A stretch of 64,000 bases of DNA from Siphonodentalium dalli (taxonomy: Eukaryota; Mollusca; Scaphopoda; Gadilida; Siphonodentaliidae). Of the stretch, positions 27,301 through 39,300 are shown piece after piece. Position numbers and translations under genes: made by a program. Each line of letters begins with the position of its first letter. Within the stretch, counting starts at the first letter, position 1. The notes below the pieces were generated by a model. It was not told the origin of the DNA and searched no databases. It saw only the letters and a list, made by a program, of their open reading frames with translations. The stretch is from contig CP136067.1 in NCBI GenBank assembly GCA_032622095.1, positions 119,153,281 to 119,217,280 of the forward strand, given 5' to 3'.

Positions 27301-30300
27301 CCATTAAATACGTCAAATAGCTTTAATTATCTGGGACTGTTTTTTCACTTTTAGTTGCGTGAAATGCCATTGCATGCCTTATAGAAGCCGATGTTAGTTT
27401 CACGCCCCATTTGTTGATTTAAGTATGTTTTGTCGAGGTTTTGGTTCATGTAATAAATATAATCTACAACTCGTCCCCAGTTTATAGCGGAATTAAAAAA
27501 AACTCGTCCAGTAAATTAGGACTGGACCTCGCCAGACCAAATTTACTGGACTCGTTCTGTAAATTCCGCTATAAACTGGGGACGAGTTATATATCCTCTA
27601 TTTCTTCAATATGTGACTTTCAAAAGCTGGTGAAATAAACATCACACGTCTCATAACTGGACACAATAACCTCCTTGCAATGGTATTCATAATTATCAAT
27701 TGTCTTTCTACAAAAACTCCCAATGATAATCAGGGCCCTGTTTCATGAAGGCAACTTATGGCATAGTTGGGACTTAAGATGGTCATAAGTTCAAACTTCA
27801 GTCATAAGTGCGTTTCACGAACAAAGTCTTAACCTAAGATGGTCTTAGCTTTGGTCTTAACTTTAAGACTGGTGTGAGGTGTCATAAGATAATCTTAAAG
27901 TTAAGACCTACGTTGTGATCCGCAGTTGGTCCGAAATGTGGATGGGATCTAGTTCATGTATATATTATTATAAACACATTTAACTGAATAACACCTTGCT
28001 AGCACGGAGGGGTGTTTCAGAAATGGTAGTAATTAATAACCAACTGGTAAGCTATAGCAGTGACGTGGCCAGTGGTTGCAAGATTGGCGGGGTGTCCGCT
28101 ACTAACTGTAAACCGCCACGACCGGACTATATATACATTTCTAATTGCTGTAACAAAAGATATATTTACATAGAGTTGAACATCATTTGCGATTCAAATC
28201 ACCCAATCGCACTGTAGACAATAATCATGTTGAGACAATTAGTCCGAACATTTTCACATCGAGGATAATAGTGAATGATTATACTCATTTTTTTTAAATA
28301 AATGCTTATGTCAGCTATTATTATTATTATTTACTTGCCTTTCTATATTATTATGTTATAATTTGATTGTAAAATGTATTGTATATGTACCCCGTATATA
28401 TATCGGCAAGATAATAATACATAATATGTGTTATTTTATTATTATTATTATTATGTATATTATCATAATCTATTAACTATGAAATAAAAAGATATATAGC
28501 ATGTATATAGTATACGGACCGCGCGGGCACACCGGGATCCGCGAAAGAACATATAATATCACTGTGAACCGGCCCACAGACCACTGGGGGAATTACTAAA
28601 ATACCAATATAGACTATACCAGTGGTATAGTCTATATTGGTATTTTAGTAATTTTCCCCAGGGGCCTGTGAACCGGCCGTCTGGTCACGTGTTGTTCATT
28701 ATAAACGCTCTTTATTAGAAGTCGTTGATTTGGTTTTTATTAAAACATATATGCAGAATGTCGTTCAACGTAACGTACTTTCGAAGTGCATACGCAGTTT
28801 GTTAATTATAACAGGCGTTTAGCACATTTGTAAACAGAACCAGAGCAAATGGCATTAACATCATTTATATATGGCTTCTACAAGTATGTCTCTGATTGGA
28901 AATAAGTCTATTTGGAGCACGATATGAAGTCCTATTCACATTATAGCAATATAAATAAAGAGCGTTTTGTGTTAGTATTCCGTGAATGTTGGCAATTAAT
29001 AAAGAGCGTTTAGCTCAGTGCTTCCATTGTGGTGTATTGTATGTGTATGTCGTCGTGGCGACATATTCGGTTTCCTTGTATTATAGATGCTTCAAAGGCG
29101 TATAATGTATTAGAACCTAATATCAGCATTGAAAGGAGCGAACATATGTCTCGCGTCGCCTTAGTGGCATGTTATATGGGTGAAGGTTCACATTCCGAGT
29201 TACGATGTATAAGTCCCTTTAATTACTGAAATAAAATATTTTAGCTCGTTACGTTTGTATAAAATAGGCATTGGAAGCATGCAGCTATGTGTGGATGGGG
29301 TCTGACGCGAAAACACAGTTAAAAAGCGCGCTCGTGCAGTTAAGTATATATGCATGCACAGTCATTATACTGATTATCGCCCTTGCATTAAAATATCATA
29401 ATTATCTTAGACACGCCCTAGTATATGTCACCAGACACTGTATCTAGGCATATAACATACACAGAACCAACATTTTCTGTGCATAGCTGTAATATATTGT
29501 CGAGAGCCAGTCTAAAAGCGCGCGAACTTAAATTACTACTTAAGTAGGACTTAATCTTGTTTTGTGAAACGCGTTCTTGAAACGGAAAAGTTACATCCTA
29601 AGATCCACCTTAGATCTTAGATTAAGTCCATCTTAAGATAATCTTATGACATTGCTTCATGAAACAGGCCCCTGTACTCTTCATGTATAATCTAGATGCG
29701 ACGACAGACCATCATTTGGAATGTTCTCGATATAATGGTCCAAGAACTTCTTTGTTTGAGAAAGTTAATTCTGCATTAGCACAGACAAACAAATCTCAAT
29801 CTCAGCATAAGGAACATTAAAGGTACTCAATCCGATCAGACAGCCCTATATCATCAAGATGCAACAACATTTCTTCAAAATATGCTTTAGAATCGATGTA
29901 TTGCAACAAAATAACGCTAACCATTGTCAACTATGGTATCAAATTTTCCAAAACTTATTTATCAACATTTTGTTGAACAAAGTATGGCGTATTATCACTT
30001 AAGCATCACGAAATTTGGCCGTATTACCACCTGTTTTAGAGTTATCCATCTTCATTCGCAATTTTGGCAGAGACCGTCCGTTTGACCACGTGTTTCTGGG
30101 CCACATATAATTTAACATCTCGAGAAACAACAAACTTCAAAAATCGATATATGATCACTCTGAGCTTTGATGGGTGAGTTCCTCGACTCGAGTCAAATAT
30201 GTTTTACCCCAGAAGACAAAGTAATAGTAATTTATGAGCGTTAATTCGGATTATGCATCTATAAAGTCTTGAGCAGACACCCAACTGAATGGCTTTGCTA

Positions 30301-33300
30301 TCAATGTTAAATGGCAATGTGCACAAAATACTATATTATACGAAAATGTACAATTCATATTCATTGGTTGGTTCCCGGCGGTCTGGGACACTTTACAAAA
30401 ATGCGGCTGGCAAATAAGAAAGGCGATTGTTCTAAATATCATTATCAGCACAAAATAAACGTTTCACCGCTTTTATGAGATCTGAGTCAATTTGACGCTT
30501 TCGTGGAGAAAGAAATCCGCATATCATTCTGAATTTTGTAGTTTTCTACAGACATATATTACACAAGATAGACTCAAACAAGAGGTTAAAGGCCCATTTA
30601 ATTATCGAGTCACCGATTATTTCTTTATAGTGCCTTGATATATGGTTTTAATAACAATCTATGACATATAATATGATTAAAATACTAGAATTCATCACCA
30701 TTTGGAACGTCTGTGACTGGGAAGGTGCCAACATAGTAATAGAAAATAGCTGAAATTATAGAAACATTTCACCCGTTTCGCTTCCAGAATGCAACATAAT
30801 TCAAACTAAGAGATGGAGTTATTCCCCTTCCATTGAACATAATAGACTTTGCAAAACAGAACATATGAAACTTAAGCACAGAACACATGTTGGTATGCCA
30901 CAACAAAAACAACATGTTGACAGTTTATTACACCGAATAAGTAGTTAATACAATGTTTTGGAGCTTCCTCTTTCAAATGGTATATAATATGTTATATATG
31001 TTATATAATGTGATCTGGTGACATTACGTGGGCATTTAAATGCACCAGAATAACCCACAAGAGTTATTTAACTGTTTAGTATAGAAAGGGTTAAAAGACG
31101 CCCATAACACATAGGAAAATCGCGTTTTTATTTGCCAGCCGCTTTGTAAAATGCCCCAAGCAGTCAGGGAGCAACATATCCATATAAGTTATATCCATAT
31201 AAGTTACATATCCATATAAGTTACATATCCATATAAGTTTCATATCCATATAAGTTACATATCCATATAAGTTACATATCCATATAAGTTACATATCCAT
31301 ATAAGTTACATATCCATATAAGTTACATATCCATATAAGTTACATATCCATATAAGTTACATATCCATATAAGTTACATATCCATATAAATTACATATCC
31401 ATATAAGTTACATATCCATATAAGTTACATATCCATATAAGTTACATATCCATATAAGTTACATATCCATATAAGTTACATATCCATATAAGTTACATAT
31501 CCATATAAGTTACATATCCATATAAGTTACATATCCACATAAGTTACATATCCATATATTAAATAATGCCTTCTCTGAGAAATGAGAACTTTTATTAAAC
31601 AATATTTTGAAAACCAAGAGAATTATCTTAACTTCTGTGGGTATAACAATGAACGCATCTATTCGGCATCATACAGAGCATACCACACATTCTGACATGT
31701 AACTATCACAGATACAAAATAACTGACATGTATTGGCTGGATGGATGGAAAAATCAGGTATTGGTGCTTCTTAATGAAAATCGAACCAACCATAAATTGC
31801 CAGTTGGAAAGAATAGATGGACACACGGAATAGATAATTATGATTTAAACTGTGTTTTGTGCAGCGATAGCCCATGCGATGAGTACCATTTTTGACTATA
31901 TGTCAAGAGAGCTGAAAGATTTACGCGAATTATATATTCTTAAATATTATTGTGATAATCCGAACCGCAATAAATTCCATTGACTACTTTCTCTTGAAAA
32001 CATGAGCGTTCTAAAAATACTGAGCATATTTATTAAATTAGCATTGAAAAATATTACTTGAGCTACTATTAGATATAGATGAAACATATATTTAAATCTA
32101 TCTAATGCGACACATCTCTAAATTAGAAATTGCACAATTATGCAAGGTACTTGTTAATGGATTGTACGTGTTGTTTCTAGTTATAATATTATGGTGAATT
32201 TGTTATGGAAATATTATATGACTAGCAGGGTTACCCGACGTTGCCCAGGTTAAAGTGATGTGAAACACTCTGCTGTGGACATTTGGTGGGAATAGAGAAT
32301 ATTCTCGATTATAAGTAGTGCCTCACCTTGTCGGAATTATTGTCATTTTTGTTTATAGCGATTAATTCGTCCCATGCCCAAACAAAGAAATATTTATTTA
32401 TTTACAACTGCGCACGTCGACGTGGTTGGAATTGACGTTTGTTTTGTCTTTTAATATTTTAGTGGAATCAAAACATGAACATCATAAACACATTAATTCG
32501 CAAAAAATAAAAGACGACAATTTGGTTTTACATAGAGATGTATAACTCAATCTAGTGGGTTATACTAAGATTTTGAGGACACCTGGTTATCACATCTCCA
32601 CGAAGATGCGTATGTTTTAAAGAAATGGCCAGGTACTCCTCTGTTGGTGGTGCTATGCTGACTAATTATTTAAAGTTTAAAATAAATGTTGCAACATATC
32701 AGCTACATTAGCCCAACACAGAGCGAGATTTTAAGTTGTTTATATTAGGCTAATTGAATCTATTCTAAAAATGAAAGAATTCATCTGTATCTGGCAGATA
32801 TACATGTATACCCTTGTAAATTAAATTAAATTTATTTCTCTGATCATCAAATGAAGATATTACAGAGCGTAAGGCAGTTACAAATTCAAATAGTACAGTG
32901 TATAAGTAAGGAGCTGTGCGCTGCGACATTGGGCATGAGTGAGTAGTAATTTTGAGCTTTTATGGTGCTACCATAGAACGTAGCAATAGACATAAACTAT
33001 TATATTGGTGTTGGGCGTCATTCTTTATAAAGATTTGGTACATGTGTAAACAATCTGTTTATTAGGTCATGTTGGTATATTCTAGAAGGGGTTTCTCTTG
33101 TTATCCAGAAAATGTGTAATGCCTGTATAGGAGGATCCTGAATAGTCCTGTGCTTACTGACTGTGTTTTCTTTTATCTCAGAAGAAACTATATATATTTG
33201 ACTGCACTGTGACCACTTTTGTTTTAACAGACCATTTATACATATATCTTGAATGGGCCAGACTCAATTGTGTTATATAACTTATACTACATGAGTCATT

Positions 33301-36300
33301 CTAACATGCCATCATCTGACGGTTCAAGATCCCTCAATAATATGTAATATATAATATACATCCTTTAATGCTTTGTGCTATGTATCTGTTTTTTGCTAGC
33401 TCACTATATCAATGCCCTGATTCCCGTCCCCATATAAATATGACAGTTCAGAAGTAACCATTACATTTTTTCGAGGTTGTGAAATTTTAACGACAAAAAC
33501 TCCTTAGAATGTTAGAATGAATTACGGAGATGACTAAACATTCTTATCAATGTTAGTGCCAATCCTCTCTCCATCCCTGATCCAAATGGCACCACATGTG
33601 GCGTCTTTAACCCACATGGTTTGATTTCTCGTCTATCATCGGAGAAGAATGTGTTTGAATTTTGGGGGAAATTAGTGCCAAACATAATTGTATCAGCTTT
33701 AGTGTCACACTCTCCCCATTCATGACTCCAACGGTTCCACTTTTGACATAAATATTTAAACCTCGACCATTAGATTCCTGATATGATGGAGGCGATTATG
33801 TATCGTTTGGTGGTAATCGTAACTAGAACAAATCTGATCAAATTTAGTGCCCCCATCTCTCACCCAAAATTTGGCGTCTTTAAATCACATGATTAGATTC
33901 CTCGTATTATGGAGAAGAATATTTATCAATTTGTTGGAAATTGGCACCAAAATTAGTTTAGGTGTCCCTCTTCCACCTCGAACGGCGCCAGATCATGGAG
34001 ATGATTATGTATAAATTTGGGGGAAATCGGCGATAAAAATATTTCATAATGTTTGCTGCCACTGCCCCTTTTCTGCCCTTGACACCAACACTTTAGAAAA
34101 TATTATCCAGCGCTATTACCTTCCTCGTAAAAATTTACCCCCCCCGTTAGACCCCTTTGGTGCCATCTAGATGCCCCCCGTCATGTGAAGTTATAGCATA
34201 CAGACAGACAGACATTAGTAAATATAGGCACCGAATCTGGAGTCTTTAACCACACGATTTGATTCATTGTATCACTAGAGAAGAACGTGTACTAATTTGG
34301 TGGAAATTGGCGCTAAACATATTTATATCAGTTTTGATGACCATCGCCTCCCCATAACTGATTCAAGCGGCGCCACTTTTTGAAATCTTTAAACCACACA
34401 ATTAGACTCATTATGGAGATGAATAAATATATATTGGTAGAAATCGGCGACTAAACACCCAAACGTCACCAATTTGGCGCATTTAAACCACACAATTAGA
34501 TTTGTCGTATCACTGAGAGGAATATGTAGTGGAAATCGCGCTAAAAAATATTTTTAGCAATACAAAATAAAGTCACCCTTGACTTGAACTTAACACATCT
34601 TTAATCCACACGATTATATTCCGGATATCAAGGAGATGATTATGTAAAAGTATGGCCGTAAGCGGCAATTAAACAAATTATTATCAAATTATCTCACTCA
34701 AACGGCACCAATTTGGCGTCTTTAAATCACACGGTTAGATTCATCGCACCATGGATAGGAATGAGTATCAATTTGGTCGAAATCGGCGCTAAAATGTTGT
34801 TATCAATGTTTGTGCCCCTTCCCCTTCTGTGTACCCTGACTCTGACAGCGCCACTTTTGACATCTTTATATCACACAAATAGATTCCTCATATCATGGAG
34901 ATGATTATGTATAAGTTTGGTGGAAATCGGTGCCACTTTTGACATCATTAAACCACACGATTAGATTTATGATATCATGGAGATAAGTATGTATAAGTTT
35001 GTTGCTAATCGCCGACTAAACAAATTCTTATAAAATTTAGTGACCCCCATCTCTCATCCAAAAGACACAAATTTGGCGTCTTTAAATCATACGATTAGAT
35101 TCCTTTATCATGCAGAAGAATATGTATCAATTTGTGGAAATAGGCTTTGCAAATAAACAATCAATGAATGCACAGACGAGTGTCGACCATCGACAGAAAC
35201 AGGGACGCCGATGTCACCCGGACGTCCCTGCCGTCGACTTCGCGGTGGAGATGGACACACTACCACAAAGGGCACCGGAATGTTCTGCATTAATTTGCAT
35301 CGTTAACAATTAAAGCAATCAATACAATCACAGCTCGGTGTCCTCCATCTACACCAGCGCCAACAACAACAACAACAATAACAACAACAAAAACAAAAAC
35401 AACAACAGCACCGGCTCCACCCATTCGGCGGAACGCACAACAGGGCATAGCCAAATCTCAAAGAGCTGGAGAAGCCTGCGACTGGCTATTAAAAAGACGC
35501 AAGAACAAATATATGCTAGAGGCTACCATCTAGATATGTCATCAACAACAACAACACCAGCAACAAAAGAAGAAAAAATGAAATTGAAAACTAAATAAAT
35601 AAAAGGGCGTTTAAAAAGACAAAACAAAACGAGAGGCCGATCACGATCAGCAGATGTTTAACCCATACCTTGGCGACAGCGATGAGCTATTTTCACATAT
35701 CCTTACCCCACCCTTTTCATGAGTGCAAAACTTTAAACAATTCACACCTTACTATTAATTCACAAGTGAAATCACACTTATTGGGCACCTTGCTCACATT
35801 AACACAATGTTAACACAGACGTGGCTTCGATTTCAACCTATTAGTTACTCCAACACAGATACATGTATGTCTTATAGAGCTATAAGGCTAATTAAGCTCA
35901 ATCCATAGTCGGAGAGAAGCACCATAGCTGTTAAATATCAAATAGTTAAGAAATTAGGTAGATAAACATCATAGCAACTCAATTTATCTATTTATTACAT
36001 TGGAACATGAGACATTACATATTGTGTGTTTTTATTATTATCATTGCTATTTTTTGGTTTATTATATTTTGTGTCAGCTGCATATTAAAAATTCATAGCA
36101 ACCTATTAATATTTCACCACTAAAAAACAATCAATACCTGATCAACTATAGAAGTGAGGGATGTATAGACCTGGATATAAAATATGATTGCTAATGATTG
36201 GATATAAATGTTAATTTTCTTGTAAGTTGATCATTAGAAAGATATGTTTGTGAACAGTTTAAATATAATTAAAGTCAAGGTTAATATTTTCAAAACCATT

Positions 36301-39300
36301 CGATCGATACCAAAATCTATACAGGTGAAGAATGTGTCATGATTATCACAGATGTGATTATTTATAGAGTGATCATGCAAAAAATATTTAGCTATCACAT
36401 TGTGTCAACAGGATTGGTGAAGGATGTTAATATATTTAAGCAAATAAACCAAATGACCTTCACTATGCAGGTTAGAGGTGTGTTGTCATAAACTGTGCCA
36501 GAACTATAAACATAATCAATGGAAATATTTGAGTTATCAGATTGGATAGTAAGGGATTAATCTTACCCAAACTAATGAACTGATAAACACAGAGTAGTCA
36601 ACAAAAAGCATGTCATTGGATTTAGAAACCCATACAATAAGTCAGTCTCAAGAATCCCACCACTGTTAATATTATCCTGTAGCCCAAATGCAATTGAGGG
36701 AATTTCAAAATAAGACATATCCTCTAATGATGAATATTCAATTGGTCATTTCTTGAAACACTGACTGAACCTGGCTCAAAGTTAAAGTGATAATTTAATA
36801 TATGTCTATCAGATAATATGAGTCAATCGAATGGGTTAATTTTAATCCCAAATCCATGCAAGTTAAAAGTGGATCACCATCAAGATGTACATAGAATAGG
36901 AGAATGATCAAATAAAAAACATCAGAAGACCATACGATGTGTGCAGAGGGTTAATCATTTTCAATGACATCATATGATGGAACTAAGGAATGTTGTATTA
37001 ATTATTTTCTAAGTTATAACAACAGTGTCTCTGTAAACAATAATGCCATGAACTGCATGGTTTCAACACAGAGAACAGAACTGGAATAAAGAGTCTAACA
37101 TCAATCACAGTTTGACAGATGTTTATAAGTCTGCAGCCACCAGTGATACTATCAGGTCACTGTGTCCAAAGCAATAAATTATCTCCTTCCAATAACACAG
37201 GTGTGTGTTGTGTCTTGTTCTATTCCAATTTAATAGTGCATGGAAAAGAGGTATGAATTATATAGGGCCATAACTATGTTAATATATACCGGATCAAACC
37301 CATATTCGCACTTGATCTGTAATTCAGAAATTCATATATCAAAATTGGTGTCGATCAGATGAAAAATGTTTGAGACATCCTGGCTTGGGTGAATTCTATT
37401 TAAAAACAAGAGTGGAAATGGTTAACTAAACAATACCAAAATCCATACAGACGAAGAACGTGCTAAGAAAGACCTAGGTAAGAAATATGAGGCAGATCAG
37501 AAGAAAATTGTTTGATTTCGATACATCGGATAGCATTTGTGAGCAGGGTTAATTATTTTCTAAACCGATCAACCAATCGATACCAAAAACTATACAGGTG
37601 AGCCATGTGTCACCATAAACCTGCATATAAAATATGAACACAATGGGTAAAAAAATACATGAGTTATGGCATCAGATAGAATATGACCAGGTATGGATGG
37701 AAAGTGTTAATCATTTCTAAACCGAACAACCGATCGATACCAAAAACTATACAGGTGAGGGGTGTGTCATCATAAACATGCACATAAAATTTGATCCGAT
37801 AAAAACTACTCAAGTAATCGAATCGGATAGCAAGTGTCTACGGACAGACGGACGGACGGACGAACGACGGATGGTTGATCCGGACGTCGTCATTGTGTGT
37901 ACCATACATGGTATGGGTACACCTAAAAACACGTGGTCATCCTTATTGTAAAGCAGGTTACATAATTTAGTTATTAAAGGTGGATTATCTCTTTAAAGGT
38001 GTATTATCTCTTTAAAGGTGGATTATCTCTTTGTAAATATGCATTATATAGTTACCGGGGTATAAGATATTAGATCTGAATCGAAGACTTCTGTCCGGAA
38101 ATGCTTCTATCGATTAATATTGATTTTATTTCGAATATTTTCTGGTCTAAAAAGATGTGGTTGTTTAGCTAACGAACAATAGTAGTTACTGTTAACAGAG
38201 ACCAGAACTTTTATTGCGTAATTTTGTCACAAATAAACGTTAGTTATACCCATTATCGCTTATAACTATGGAATAACACAATAAAACCAATCAATCTGAG
38301 ACATTTGACGTTCGGTACGTAGGCGTAGGAACAGCCTAATGATCTCTATCGCTATATGGTATCACTCAAATGGTTTGTTCTAAAAATAGACAAATAAAAT
38401 GTCCCAAATTAATCGTCTCATTTCATAACAAAATATTCGAAATAAAATCAATATTAATTGATAGAAGCCGTCCCGGACAGGGGTCTTCTGTTCATATTTA
38501 TTATTTTATACCCACGCAACTATTTCAAATTTGTTATTTAAAGAGATAATCCATCTTTAAGAGTGGATCCATTCGTTGATATAATAAAATAAATTATAAT
38601 TGTCTTGAGGCTGAGGTTCTATGTAACAGTTTCCGTTAGACTGATATGCAATTTTCAATGCATCCGGTAAAAAACTTAAATGTCAAAGATTGGATTTTGT
38701 CATCGCTGCTATGGTCATTTAATTCTATAGAAACGGTTTCCATGGAAAATATGGTTTTCAACTGGACCAACGTGAGAAAAGTCAGTGAAATAAGGCGGTC
38801 GTTTGTTGAACTTATTAGCAGAACATTTCCCACCAATTAATGACGGTACTTCTGCACTTGTATTATTTTTTCGTAGGTCTGTCGTCTGCTCATATTCCCG
38901 GATTCCCCTCCAAATTCATAATAGGCAACTCCAATGTATATTTGCCTTCACAATAATCAGCAGCCTATATCCACACAATTCCGCAACTTTGGGACCCCAT
39001 CAGACACGTACTGTCAATTTATACAAAACTATTCCAATATTTACTTAGGGCATGCTTTTCTGCCCCCTCTCGGGTTTTCTTCTTCATATATATCAATGCA
39101 CCGATCAACAGCCAGATTTTTGTTTTCTGGAATGCGGATTCTAGTTTCCCCACGCATATTAAAGAAGGGAACTCTATAATTGTCATAACTGTGTTCGGGT
39201 TCCATTTCTCTTACCTCGTACAGCAGTCGCTAATATGAATATCAACACGGAGAAGGTTGTCTTGGAGATTACATCACGGATCTTCGTCGTTGCTTTAATC

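Noticed and set aside
35338-35598. Asn-rich 86-codon frame as a gene
   Set aside because: Half of it is a (CAA)n run; the rest has no recognisable domain.
38636-39180. Open frames just downstream of exon 1 as further exons
   Set aside because: They lack splice sites in the right phase. Exon 1 already joins exon 2 in phase.
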